Below, piece by piece: positions 20,054 to 30,734 of a stretch of DNA of 64,000 nucleotides. The DNA lies in assembly GCF_034092375.1 (NCBI RefSeq), contig NZ_CP139302.1, forward strand, positions 1,550,001-1,614,000, read 5' to 3'. The notes beneath the pieces were generated by a model. The model saw only the letters and a program-made list of their open reading frames with translations. It had not been told where the DNA came from and made no database searches. The translations under genes and the position numbers were made by a program. How positions within the stretch are numbered: position 1 is the stretch's first letter; each line of letters begins with the position of its first letter. The DNA is from Prochlorococcus sp. MIT 1300 (GTDB lineage Bacteria; Cyanobacteriota; Cyanobacteriia; PCC-6307; Cyanobiaceae).

Positions 20054-20601
20054 TGCCACTACTTAATACAATTACAACTCCTTATGCTGAAGCCTTCTTG
20101 CAGATTGCTTCTAGCAGAGATGAAGTCGATCAAGTTGTTGATCAGGCAAAAGCAATCCTGGATCTTTGGGAAAACTCCCCAGAATTAAGCGAAGCAATGG
20201 CTTCCCCTGTATTGGAAGTAGAAGCTAAGAAAGCTGCTATTGAAAAGCTATTTGCTGACCAGGTCACCCCTTCTTTTTTGAATCTTCTTAAGTTACTTGC
20301 TGATCGTCAGCGGATTGGTCTTTTAGATTCTGTTTTACAACGTTTGCTCGAGTTGTATCGCCAACAGCGAAACATTGCTCTTGCAACTGTTACTACAGCT
20401 TCTGAAATTACTGACGAGCAAAAAACTGAACTGTTAAAGAAAGTCCAGTTGGTTGCAGGTACTGACAAGTTGGAGATCAACTTAAATGTTGACCCTGATT
20501 TAATTGGTGGTTTCGTTGTCAGTGTTGGATCAAAAGTTATCGATGCAAGCCTTGCAGGGCAAGTTCGACGACTTGGTCTTGCGCTTGCCAAGGTGAGCTA
20601 A
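20053..20601 (+). CDS. atpH: ATP synthase F1 subunit delta
   Basis: Subunit delta (AtpD in plant-style naming) joins the peripheral stalk to the top of the alpha3beta3 head. The 182-residue length is normal. The N-terminal TPYAEAFLQIA and the C-terminal NVDPDLIGGFVVSVGSKVIDASL signatures of the OSCP/delta family are present. Translation is probably coupled to atpF through the TGATG overlap. Confidence 0.95.
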   Translation: MPLLNTITTPYAEAFLQIASSRDEVDQVVDQAKAILDLWENSPELSEAMASPVLEVEAKKAAIEKLFADQVTPSFLNLLKLLADRQRIGLLDSVLQRLLELYRQQRNIALATVTTASEITDEQKTELLKKVQLVAGTDKLEINLNVDPDLIGGFVVSVGSKVIDASLAGQVRRLGLALAKVS

Positions 20602-20660
20602 TCCCTCAAAGACCTAACTGCCTCATCCTCTCTCCTAAACCCTCTCAATTTCCTCGCTAG

Positions 20661-22184
<1,524 letters not shown>

Positions 22185-22216
22185 TCCTGAACTATTAATC
22201 CAGGAGAAAATTACTA

Positions 22217-23167
22217 ATGGCAAACCTTAAAGACATCCGTGACAGAATTGTTTCTGTTAAAAACACTAGGAAGATTACTGAGGCAATGCGCCTAGTTGCA
22301 GCTGCAAAGGTTCGACGGGCTCAGGAACAAGTCTTGAGAAGCCGGCCTTTTGCAGATCGCCTAGCGCGCGTTTTGGAGAATATCCAGTCACGTATGCAGT
22401 TTGATATTGCGGATGCACCGTTATTGAAAACTCGTGATTTAAATAGCATCACTTTGCTTGCTGTTACTGGAGATAGAGGCTTATGTGGTGGCTATAACTC
22501 AAACATTATTAAACGTACTGAACAACGTTATGCTGAATTGAAAGGTCAAGGTTATAAACCTGACCTTGTTTTAATAGGCCGTAAGGCTATAACTTATTTC
22601 CAAAATCGTGCCAGCCAATATTCGATACGAGCAACTTTTACAGATCTAGAGCAAGTGCCCACCTCGCAAGATGCTGAATCAATAACCAACGAAGTTCTTG
22701 CAGAGTTTCTTTCGCAGAGCACAGACCGTATTGAAGTTATCTATACAAAGTTTATTAATTTGGTGAGTTGTGTGCCTGTTGTTCAGACCTTGTTGCCTCT
22801 TGATCCTCAGGGAATAGCAGAGCCAGATGATGAAATTTTTAGGTTAACAACAAAAGATAGTCGACTGACTATTGAGAAAGGAACTGCACCATCAAATGAA
22901 CAGCCTCCTTTGCCTTCTGACATAGTTTTTGAGCAAAGTCCAGAGCAGTTGCTAAACGCATTGCTTCCTCTTTACTTGCAAAACCAGCTTCTTAGAGCTT
23001 TGCAAGAGTCTGCCGCATCAGAGTTGGCTAGCAGGATGACAGCAATGAATAATGCTAGTGATAATGCTAAGGAGTTGGCTAAGACTTTGACCCTTGATTA
23101 CAACAAAGCTCGCCAAGCTGCTATTACTCAGGAGATTCTTGAGGTTGTTGGTGGTTCTTGCGCATAA
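22217..23167 (+). CDS. atpG: ATP synthase F1 subunit gamma
   Basis: The rotor shaft of F1 (AtpC in plant-style naming), 316 residues. N-terminal helix [20 protein letters not shown] and C-terminal helix [20 protein letters not shown] are the coiled-coil halves. The middle contains the 30-40 residue insertion of photosynthetic gamma subunits (region around residues 195-235), here without the regulatory cysteine pair of chloroplasts. A GGAG ribosome site precedes the ATG. It ends the large atp operon. Confidence 0.96.
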   Translation: MANLKDIRDRIVSVKNTRKITEAMRLVAAAKVRRAQEQVLRSRPFADRLARVLENIQSRMQFDIADAPLLKTRDLNSITLLAVTGDRGLCGGYNSNIIKRTEQRYAELKGQGYKPDLVLIGRKAITYFQNRASQYSIRATFTDLEQVPTSQDAESITNEVLAEFLSQSTDRIEVIYTKFINLVSCVPVVQTLLPLDPQGIAEPDDEIFRLTTKDSRLTIEKGTAPSNEQPPLPSDIVFEQSPEQLLNALLPLYLQNQLLRALQESAASELASRMTAMNNASDNAKELAKTLTLDYNKARQAAITQEILEVVGGSCA

Positions 23168-23246
23168 TCTTAGAAAATATAGATTATTTAATACCAATCT
23201 TTCATACTGACTATATTGTTGAGTTGTTTGGAGGAAAAGATTCTCC

Positions 23247-23444
23247 TTGAGATTGAAGTTCTTTCATTTAAGCTTTCAATGGCCAGAACATATGCCATTG
23301 CAGGATCTGCGCATGTATCTTATTGCGGAAATAAACAAATATGGAAAGCCATTGCGTTGGGCAATTACTTCTGTTGAAGGTAGCGCTGAGCCTTTTAGGA
23401 ACAGGAAGGTCAACATTGAGGCAGTGATAAAAATTTCATATTGA
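23247..23444 (+). CDS. Small conserved hypothetical protein
   Basis: A 65-residue protein beginning with TTG at 23247, which has a GGAGGA ribosome site about 11 bases upstream. The sequence (FHLSFQWPEHMPLQDLRMYL, then GKPLRWAITSVEG and VNIEAVIKISY) looks like a compact alpha/beta protein of the picocyanobacterial core set; no function is known to me. Its stop overlaps the following DUF3326 gene start by four bases, so the two are probably co-translated. Confidence 0.72.
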   Translation: MRLKFFHLSFQWPEHMPLQDLRMYLIAEINKYGKPLRWAITSVEGSAEPFRNRKVNIEAVIKISY

Positions 23445-24583
23445 TGACTTTTGGTGGCCCTTTTATTCCTCTCCCTCCTGCTGCTACTGACTTAGCAGTT
23501 ATGCCTACCCTGATGCTTGTGCCGTCAGGTATTGGTTGCTCAATAGGTGGTTTTGCGGGTGATGCAATACCATCAGCTCGATTATTGGCAGCGGCTAGTG
23601 GTTGCTTGATCACTCATCCAAATGTATTGAATGGTGCAACTCTCTATTGGAGTGATAGGCGCATGCATTATGTAGAGGGCTATGCCCTTGATCGTTTTGC
23701 AGCAGCTGAAATTGCTCTGCGGCCAGTGAGATCTCAAAAGATTGGCCTACTTATTGATGCTGGGATTGAGTCGGAGTTGAGATTGCGTCAATTGCAGGTG
23801 GCCGATGGATGTCGCGCGACACTTGGACTAAATGTTGGGCCTGTAGTTATTACTGAGGCTCCTTTGGAAATTCATATTCGAAATGGAAAGAGTGGTGCAA
23901 GTTGGGGAGAATTAGGAGCACCTCAATTGCTGCTCAAAGCCGGTAAATTGTTGAAGGATCAGGGCGCAACTGCGATCGCAATTGTCACACGTTTTCCTGA
24001 TGATCACGAGAGCTTGGACTTGGCTACTTATCGCAATGGCCGAGGCGTTGACCCCTTGGCTGGTGCGGAGGCCGTTATTAGTCACCTTTTAGTTGAGGAA
24101 CTCTGTATTCCTTGTGCTCATGCTCCTGCACTTGCGACCCTTCCATTAAATAGTGATGTTGCACCTGTTTCTGTAGCTGAGGAATTGGGATATAGCTTCC
24201 TAGCTTCTGTATTGGTGGGGTTGAGTAGAGCGCCAAATATTGAGCCTATTTCAGGTGAGACTGAGAAGCTACTTTCCTTGGATAAAGATATCCTTAGGGC
24301 AGAGCAGATTGGAGCGGTAGTCGCTCCGGAGTCAGCTCTTGGTGGTTCAGCAGTGCTGTCTTCTCTAGAACGTGGGACCCCCTTGATTACTGTCCAAAAC
24401 AGTTGTCAATTGACTGTTGATAAGAAGTCCTTAGGGCTTACAGACAAGATTTGTAGGGAAAATCGTTTGGAGGTTTTTTCTGCGAAAAATTATTCGGAAG
24501 CCGCTGGACTTGTTTTAGCTTTACGAGAAGGAATTTCTTGTGATGCTTTACAGAGGCCTTTGGACTCATTGGTGGAGCAATAG
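23441..24583 (+). CDS. DUF3326 domain protein
   Basis: A 380-residue protein of the DUF3326 family, known from cyanobacteria and plant plastids without an assigned reaction. The conserved start LMLVPSGIGCSIGGFAGDA and the middle IVTRFPDD, YRNGRGVDPLAGAEAVISH are recognisable. The C-terminal APESALGGSAVLSSLERGTPLITV is also typical. It is soluble with no signal peptide. It follows the 65-residue gene with an ATGA-type overlap. Confidence 0.85.
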   Translation: MMTFGGPFIPLPPAATDLAVMPTLMLVPSGIGCSIGGFAGDAIPSARLLAAASGCLITHPNVLNGATLYWSDRRMHYVEGYALDRFAAAEIALRPVRSQKIGLLIDAGIESELRLRQLQVADGCRATLGLNVGPVVITEAPLEIHIRNGKSGASWGELGAPQLLLKAGKLLKDQGATAIAIVTRFPDDHESLDLATYRNGRGVDPLAGAEAVISHLLVEELCIPCAHAPALATLPLNSDVAPVSVAEELGYSFLASVLVGLSRAPNIEPISGETEKLLSLDKDILRAEQIGAVVAPESALGGSAVLSSLERGTPLITVQNSCQLTVDKKSLGLTDKICRENRLEVFSAKNYSEAAGLVLALREGISCDALQRPLDSLVEQ

Positions 24584-24605
24584 GGCTTCAAATCAAGTTG
24601 TAGTT

Positions 24606-25745
24606 CTAGCGCAAACATGCCATTGGATGGCGCGGAGGTATGTCTAAAGCCTTAGCTACACCAGGATGACATACTGCTCCATTTACTATATTGAGACCAG
24701 AAAGTAATTCAGGCCTTTCAGTGACCGCTTCTTCTAGTCCTCTACCTGCAATTCCAAGGATATAAGGTAGTGTGACACTAACCAATGCTTCAGTAGATGT
24801 AAAAGGTACCGCTCCAGGCATGTTGCCAACAGCATAGTGTTGAACATCGTGAATAGTGACTGTGGGATGTGTGTGTGTGGTCTCAACGCTTGTAGCCACA
24901 CATCCTCCTTGATCAATTGCTACATCAACTATTACTGAGCGAGGCTTCATTTGCGTCACCAACTCTTCATCGACCAGTGTGGGTGCTCTCCCTCCTGGTG
25001 TGAGGACTGCCCCAATTAGAAGATCTGCTGTAGGAACTAGCCTTTCAACAAGTCCACGACTACTCACGACGCTAATTAGTCGACCGTTTCGATGAGACTC
25101 CAATTTTCTTAGCCTTTCTGGGGAACGATCTAGAAGCATCACTTCTGCATCCATACCGGCTGCAAGTCTTGCTGCATTCCATCCAACTGTTCCAGCTCCT
25201 AAAACAATCACACGCGCTGGTCTAACTCCTGTACACCCTCCAATTAGAACCCCACTCCCTCCATGAGGGCGTTCAAGGAGATTTGCACCTACTTGAGCAG
25301 CTAGTCGGCCTGCAATTTCACTCATTGGTGCGAGTAGTGGCAGGCTCCCATCTTCCATTTGAACTGTTTCATAACCTACAGCTGTTGTACCTGAGGCAAT
25401 TAATGCTTCCCCTACGTCTGGGTAGGCAGCTAAATGTAAATAGGTGAAAAGGACCATATCCTTTCGCAAGAAACAAAATTCCTCTGCCTGGGGCTCTTTC
25501 ACTTTTACTACTAGATGAGCAGCCCAAGCCTCCTCTCGATTGACTATATTTGCCCCGGCTTTTGCATAGGCTTCGTCATTAATGCCTGCACCTTGCCCTG
25601 CACCAGATTGAACCCGCACTTCTAAACCTTGAGTTATTAATTCTCTTACTGCATCTGGAGTGAGGGCAACTCTGAGCTCATCGGCTTTGATTTCGGTTGG
25701 TACCCCTATGCTCGCCATTGGGGCCGATAGAGCGGAGGACGGCAT
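24606..25745 (-). CDS. ald: Alanine dehydrogenase
   Basis: Ald reversibly deaminates L-alanine to pyruvate and ammonia with NAD. The 379-residue protein has the N-terminal IGVPTEIKADELRVALTPD, the NAD-binding VIVLGAGTVGWNAARLAAGM and the C-terminal VAIDQGGCVATSVETTHTHP segment with substrate-binding residues. ATG codons at 25745 and 25718 are both possible; the second begins MASIGVPTEIK, closer to most family members. It converges on the DUF3326 gene. Confidence 0.94.
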   Translation of the reverse strand: MPSSALSAPMASIGVPTEIKADELRVALTPDAVRELITQGLEVRVQSGAGQGAGINDEAYAKAGANIVNREEAWAAHLVVKVKEPQAEEFCFLRKDMVLFTYLHLAAYPDVGEALIASGTTAVGYETVQMEDGSLPLLAPMSEIAGRLAAQVGANLLERPHGGSGVLIGGCTGVRPARVIVLGAGTVGWNAARLAAGMDAEVMLLDRSPERLRKLESHRNGRLISVVSSRGLVERLVPTADLLIGAVLTPGGRAPTLVDEELVTQMKPRSVIVDVAIDQGGCVATSVETTHTHPTVTIHDVQHYAVGNMPGAVPFTSTEALVSVTLPYILGIAGRGLEEAVTERPELLSGLNIVNGAVCHPGVAKALDIPPRHPMACLR

Positions 25746-25806
25746 GGATAATTGTTGTTTATCTAAGACTGGCCAAATCTTGCTGTGATTGCCAGTATTT
25801 GTATTG

Positions 25807-27501
25807 TCATGCAGAGGCTATTGGAATACGCCAGCCGGTCCCAAATGCTTGGAAGCTAACTTTTAGTAAAGGTGGTGATTGTTTTCTTTTGAATTCTCCT
25901 TTCTTTAGTAGCTGTTTTATATGATTGATTAAATCAGGGCTATATCCTTTGTTGATAAGGATTTCAGTACTAACACGATCTTCTATAAGAGCTTTTAAAA
26001 GAGGATCTAATAAGGAGTATTCAGGAAGAGAATCACAGTCAAGTTGGCCTGGACGCAATTCTGCGCTGGGAGCTTTTGTTCGGATTACTTCTCCAATTAG
26101 ATCACCTTGCAGAGGAAGACCAAGGTTTTTGCGGCAAGTCATTGAAGCAGAACTATCCAGCCACTCGCATAGAGAAAACACAGTTGTTTTATATACGTCT
26201 CCAATAACTGAAAGCCCGCCATTCATATCCCCATAAAGTGTGCAGTAGCCAACTGCTAGCTCAGATTTATTTCCTGTGGAGAGTAGTAGATGACCTCCTT
26301 GATTTGCTATGGCCATTAACAAAGTTCCTCTAATACGCGATTGAAGATTTTCTGCAGTTATCCCTTCTGGAAATTTGCCTAGGGTGTCCAGAAGACTCAA
26401 ATTAAAGCTTTTCATGAGCTCTTCTATGGGGATTGTGTGTGATTTGAGGCCCAGAATCTCTGCCAAATTCAATGCATCATTAATTGAGCCTTTTGAACTC
26501 CATGGAGATGGCATTAAAATACCCGTAACTTTGTCAGCACCTAATGCTGCTGTCGCAATTACAGCTACTAGTGCTGAGTCGATACCTCCACTAAGGCCTA
26601 TCAATGCGGTATTAAAGCAACATTTTCTCGCATAGTCCTTGACTCCTAGGACGAGAGCTTCAAATACTTCTTGAAGAGGGTCTTTTTGGAGTTGTAAGGA
26701 GAGAGTATTTGGTTCCTTTGTGTCCCAGATAGCAAGTGACTCTTTATAACTTGGCAGTTTCAAAAGGAGTTTATTGTCTTCATTGACAACAAAACTTGCG
26801 CCGTCAAAAATAAGTTCGTCATTTGCTCCAACTTGGTTTAAATAAATGACTGGACACTTGAGTCGCTTCGCCGCTCGATTGGCCAATTTTTGGCGTAAAA
26901 AATCCTTCGATTTGCTGAAGGGTGAAGCAGAAAGATTGATTAGCAAATCGATTTTATGTTCAATCAAACTTTCAACGGGGTCAGGTCCTATAACCTTTTG
27001 CCCCTGAAGTTGTTCTTCTACCCATATATCTTCGCAGATGGTTATTCCAAGGCGCCATACTCTCTCTGCACTTTTTAGTTGCAGGACTCCTGGTTTTTGA
27101 GAAGGACGGAAGTAACGCTTTTCATCAAAAACGTCGTATGAGGGTAGTAGTTGTTTACGACTGACTACTTTCCAACCTTCTTTATTGATCAGGGCGAAGG
27201 AATTAAAGAGTCTTGGCAATTGTTGATCAGGCGCTTGCTCCGCAATGCCTACTAATACAGATAGTTTGGGACATTCAATGGCGATTAACTTGGAGAGATC
27301 ATTTAAAACTTGATCTTGTTTATTAAGTAAAGATGTATTCAATAAAAGGTCTCTGGGTGGATAGCCCCATAGAGACAACTCTGGTGTTAGTAATAGCTCT
27401 GCGTCTAAGAGTGTTGCTTCTTTGCACGCAACACTGATTCGCTTCCCATTTCCGGAGATGTCTCCCACAAGAGGGTTTAGTTGTGCCAAAGCGAATTTCA
27501 T
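25807..27501 (-). CDS. nadE: Glutamine-dependent NAD+ synthetase
   Basis: NadE amidates nicotinate adenine dinucleotide to NAD using glutamine. The 564-residue protein fuses an N-terminal nitrilase-type glutaminase (catalytic Glu in LTPELSLWGYPP, Lys in RKQLLPSYDVFDE, Cys in GITICEDIW) to a C-terminal synthetase with the PP-loop LSGGIDSALVAVIATAAL near residue 305. It abuts nadD by one base at its start, so the last two steps of NAD synthesis are in one operon. Confidence 0.95.
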   Translation of the reverse strand: MKFALAQLNPLVGDISGNGKRISVACKEATLLDAELLLTPELSLWGYPPRDLLLNTSLLNKQDQVLNDLSKLIAIECPKLSVLVGIAEQAPDQQLPRLFNSFALINKEGWKVVSRKQLLPSYDVFDEKRYFRPSQKPGVLQLKSAERVWRLGITICEDIWVEEQLQGQKVIGPDPVESLIEHKIDLLINLSASPFSKSKDFLRQKLANRAAKRLKCPVIYLNQVGANDELIFDGASFVVNEDNKLLLKLPSYKESLAIWDTKEPNTLSLQLQKDPLQEVFEALVLGVKDYARKCCFNTALIGLSGGIDSALVAVIATAALGADKVTGILMPSPWSSKGSINDALNLAEILGLKSHTIPIEELMKSFNLSLLDTLGKFPEGITAENLQSRIRGTLLMAIANQGGHLLLSTGNKSELAVGYCTLYGDMNGGLSVIGDVYKTTVFSLCEWLDSSASMTCRKNLGLPLQGDLIGEVIRTKAPSAELRPGQLDCDSLPEYSLLDPLLKALIEDRVSTEILINKGYSPDLINHIKQLLKKGEFKRKQSPPLLKVSFQAFGTGWRIPIASA

Positions 27502-28085
27502 TAGGCCTTTGAGGTAAATCCGTATAAGTGATGTTTGAGAAGTAATCTCAAGACAGATGTTGGAATATGAGTTCTTTCAAGATTTGCTCGTATCGTGGAA
27601 CTTGATGTGGCGGGAATAACTAACGGAAGTAAATCAATTTTCCCTCCTAGAGCTTCGAGCTCTTGTATTTGTTCTGATTTAAGAGGCCAGCCATCTCTGG
27701 GTGCAATGGCTAAACGAGTTTTTTGCATAATGGCCTTAGCGTTTGTCCATTGAGGGATTTGAGAAGCCAGATCGCTCCCTATTACAAAAACCAGCTCTGC
27801 TGATGGCCAGAGGCTGGAAGCTTTTTTTAAAGTAGAAATGGTCCATGGACTGCTAATTGCCTGTACTAACTCCAAATTAGGATTGTTGATTGATTTGACT
27901 AGCGCATTTAAAAGTGATTGTCTTTTTTCTAGAGAGGTTCCATGTGTTTTCATAGGGTTGTCACTAGCCCAAGTGACAACTTTTGGGAAAATAGTTAATA
28001 ACCCTTCCAGTAAAAGCTGATGACCAACTGTGGGAGGATCAGCGCTAGTTCCAAATAAGGCTATTATTTGTAGTTTACTTGTCAT
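27501..28085 (-). CDS. nadD: Nicotinate-nucleotide adenylyltransferase
   Basis: NadD adenylates nicotinate mononucleotide, supplying the substrate of the adjacent NadE. The 194-residue protein contains LFGTSADPPTVGHQLLLEG near its start, a variant of the nucleotidyltransferase (T/H)xGH motif, and IPATSSSTIRANL near its C-terminus, matching the SSTxIR motif. The ATG at 28085 gives an ATGA overlap with the upstream GTPase; the frame is open to 28136 but the extension is inside the GTPase gene. Confidence 0.92.
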   Translation of the reverse strand: MTSKLQIIALFGTSADPPTVGHQLLLEGLLTIFPKVVTWASDNPMKTHGTSLEKRQSLLNALVKSINNPNLELVQAISSPWTISTLKKASSLWPSAELVFVIGSDLASQIPQWTNAKAIMQKTRLAIAPRDGWPLKSEQIQELEALGGKIDLLPLVIPATSSSTIRANLERTHIPTSVLRLLLKHHLYGFTSKA

Positions 28086-29404
28086 GGGAGAAGAGTATTT
28101 GGTTGGCCTGGCGCGTTGAGAATTGGCTTCGGCCAATTACTTAGCCATTGTCTAACTTGAGGATCACTTTTTGCGAGACGTCTCAGCATGTCGCCAGGTT
28201 GAACCTCTCGTTGGTGTTTCCCTCGGAGCAGCTCTTGCGCTGTGAGTCGGCCTGTCATTTTTGTTGTATAAACAGCCAAGGCAGCCTGAGCAAAGGCAAC
28301 TGGAGCGGCTGAAGCAAGGGTTAAACCGCCAGATATTGGAGCTGAAATGAAAAGTACTTGCCGTATCCCACCTAGTACAAGTTGGATTCCGATTTGTGCT
28401 CCTCCTAACAGGAAGTTATGAGTTGAAAGTCTCGCCAGTATCTGCCTCGCTGCCGGGCCACCTATTTGCAAACCGTACAAATTGCATAGTTGAATGACCA
28501 AGGCAGTGTCACAGGCCATTCCACCAGCTAGGTCAAGGAGTAGGAGTGGATTAGCAGCAACCCCGGAAGCTTTTACTGCTGCAAAGCGACCAATAATGCT
28601 TTGAGCTTCTAATTTGCTTCTTTTTAAGCGATTTTGTTTAAGAGATTGGGAGAAATTATCGGCTTGACGGAGAGTATTTAAAGCAAGTATTAGCTCTCCG
28701 TGCTTTGTGAGCAGTTTGACCAGGCTTTTACGCAAGGATTCAATTCTTGGAGCAACTGGATAGCTTCTTGCTTTGCCGTCATTTTGCAGTTTCACCTGTC
28801 TTGGAGCAGCAGCCACTACTTGAAGTTGTAGTTCAGAGATTCGTCTTGGGAGGCGTCTGCGAATGCTCTTCGTCAGCTCTTCTTGTTCTGTAGGTGACCA
28901 TTGATCAGATCGGTTTAAAACTAATAAAATTGGTTTGCCACTTTTAAGGAGCGTATCTAGAGCTTCGAACTCAACTCTATTGAGGTCACTATCTATAACA
29001 AATAAGATTAGGTCGATTTGAAGCACTAATTTTGCGGCCAAACGGCATCTGCTTTCGGCTGAGATTTCATCTATTCCAGGTGTATCAACTAGCTGAACAT
29101 ATTGAAGTTTTTTTATAGGTTGATCCCAGTAAGTAGTTTGAATATTTCTTGTACAGCCGTGGCCAACATCAGTGTCGAAACATGTTTTTTCAAGCAGAGC
29201 ATTCAGTAGGCTTGATTTTCCTACGCCGACTCTTCCAAAGACTCCGATGCGTATGCTTTTATTTGTTAATCGCTTTAGTTGGCGGTCTAAAGAAATCAAT
29301 TCCCCCGCAAGTTGGATCTTTTCTCTATTACTGATATGCAATTCTCTGCGCCATTTACTTAGCAATAACCGGCAGCGCTCCGGAGTGGTTGGGGTCTCTT
29401 TCAT
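28082..29404 (-). CDS. Era-like GTPase with DUF697-type C-terminal domain
   Basis: A protein of about 440 residues. GTP-binding motifs are GRVGVGKSS (57-65), VDTPG (near 107) and LNRSD (near 160). The C-terminal 200 residues contain glycine- and alanine-rich hydrophobic stretches (GGAQIGIQLVLGGIRQVLF, APISGGLTLASAAPVAFA) like the membrane-associated DUF697 part of cyanobacterial GTPases. The role is unknown. I chose the ATG at 29404, which overlaps the upstream stop by four bases. It links the CNNM-like gene and nadD in a four-gene operon. Confidence 0.88.
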   Translation of the reverse strand: MKETPTTPERCRLLLSKWRRELHISNREKIQLAGELISLDRQLKRLTNKSIRIGVFGRVGVGKSSLLNALLEKTCFDTDVGHGCTRNIQTTYWDQPIKKLQYVQLVDTPGIDEISAESRCRLAAKLVLQIDLILFVIDSDLNRVEFEALDTLLKSGKPILLVLNRSDQWSPTEQEELTKSIRRRLPRRISELQLQVVAAAPRQVKLQNDGKARSYPVAPRIESLRKSLVKLLTKHGELILALNTLRQADNFSQSLKQNRLKRSKLEAQSIIGRFAAVKASGVAANPLLLLDLAGGMACDTALVIQLCNLYGLQIGGPAARQILARLSTHNFLLGGAQIGIQLVLGGIRQVLFISAPISGGLTLASAAPVAFAQAALAVYTTKMTGRLTAQELLRGKHQREVQPGDMLRRLAKSDPQVRQWLSNWPKPILNAPGQPNTLLP

Positions 29405-30399
29405 TGGGTAGATTTCCGCCACCATCCTGCTAGAACAGCCAAAACTGCTTCTGCACCAATTAACCCTACGAAGCCACCAAATTCATCTACAACTACTCGC
29501 ATACTACGTCTATTCCCTTGGAAGCCCGTAAGTAAGGTATCTGCTCGAATCATTTCAGGAACAAATTCCACTGGCTCGCTTAGTTCGGCAGGGGTCAAGT
29601 GCCCTCGCCCTTGAAGAAGAGCTGTGAGTAATCGCTCTCTACTCGCTATTCCAAGAACATTGTCTACTTCAGCTCCTAATACAACCCACCATTGAGAGTT
29701 TTTAGTGAGTAGTTTTTGCCTAAGACTTTCAAGAGTTGCATAACCATTCAAAGTTGGTGCTGCAACTCTAGGTGTCATTAGATCTCTAGCAGTGAGATCA
29801 TTTAGTTGGAAGACTTTGGTTATCATTGCGGCTTCGTCTGCTTCTATTTGCCCTTGTTGTGAGCCTATTTTTGCCATTTGGCGGATATCTTCTTCATCAC
29901 TACTGATTTCAGTTTCGGCGGTAATTGTTGGCAGTAACTTTTCCAGTAAGCTGACTAAAGGTCTCATTATTAAACTAAGTAGATCTAAAACTGGCGCACA
30001 TGTAAGAGATACTTCCAGTGCTTTTCTGCTGCCAAGAGATTTTGGAAGGATTTCACCAAGGAGTATTACTAGCACTGTGAGACCAAATGAAAAGAGCGGT
30101 AATGCGGCTCCGCTAATCGCTCTTTGTTTAAAAACCCAGGCGGCATAACCCCCAAGCATCATGCTCCCGAATATGTTGAAGCAGTTATTTGCGACCACTA
30201 ATACCGAAAGAGTTCTTCCAAGTCTCCGTTGCAGTTTCGCAAGACGCTTTGCATTGGCAACTGGTTTTGTTCTAGCGGCTAATTCATGAATCCTTACAGG
30301 ATTGACTGTAAGAAGAGCTGCTTCAACCCCAGAACAAAAGGCAGAACCTGCAATTACAGCCACTACAAGAAGTACTAATAGCAGAAGGTCTGAACTCAT
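29401..30399 (-). CDS. CNNM/CorC-like membrane protein with CBS domains
   Basis: A 332-residue protein with an N-terminal DUF21 (CNNM transmembrane) domain of about four helices (residues 5-150) and a CBS pair (about 190-310), including VFQLNDLTARDLMTPRV, the usual linker signature. The C-terminal CorC_HlyC domain of longer relatives is absent. CNNM proteins are linked to divalent cation, mainly magnesium, transport; the substrate here is not shown. First gene of a leftward operon with the GTPase, nadD and nadE. Confidence 0.9.
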   Translation of the reverse strand: MSSDLLLLVLLVVAVIAGSAFCSGVEAALLTVNPVRIHELAARTKPVANAKRLAKLQRRLGRTLSVLVVANNCFNIFGSMMLGGYAAWVFKQRAISGAALPLFSFGLTVLVILLGEILPKSLGSRKALEVSLTCAPVLDLLSLIMRPLVSLLEKLLPTITAETEISSDEEDIRQMAKIGSQQGQIEADEAAMITKVFQLNDLTARDLMTPRVAAPTLNGYATLESLRQKLLTKNSQWWVVLGAEVDNVLGIASRERLLTALLQGRGHLTPAELSEPVEFVPEMIRADTLLTGFQGNRRSMRVVVDEFGGFVGLIGAEAVLAVLAGWWRKSTQ

Positions 30400-30734
30400 G
30401 CTTGAGATGTTGTTAGAGGGATTTTGGACGGCATGGAAGAATCCATGATTGCTTTATTTGCAAGAAATGAAGTGGCTGCAGCTTAAGTACTACTTAAGTC
30501 TATGGATTGTTGAAGGGGGGGGAGAGGTTGTTTCATACAGCCCAACCAATCGAAGAGTTGGTAATCGCTTTGGGTAGTGATTCAGTTTTTCGTTTATACA
30601 TCTAGTGGTTGAATCAGCCAAGTGCTTTTCCTATTAGCTTCAATAGTCACCCTATTTGCTCATCGAAGGTCTGTTTACCCAGTAAGTTTAAGGCCCACTC
30701 CCTTTTGGTTTGGCATGAATTCTGAGTCTTCGCT
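30400..30734. other. Non-coding stretch between the CNNM-like gene and pepP
   Basis: A 335-base gap between divergent genes. It holds a perfect inverted repeat CTTAAGTA-C-TACTTAAG at 30482-30498, a run of seven G near 30,520, and a possible stem-loop around CCAATCGAAGAGTTGG at 30,546-30,561 nested in CCCAA...TTGGG. No known RNA family was recognised. The pepP start codon is a GTG at its right edge. Confidence 0.4.
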
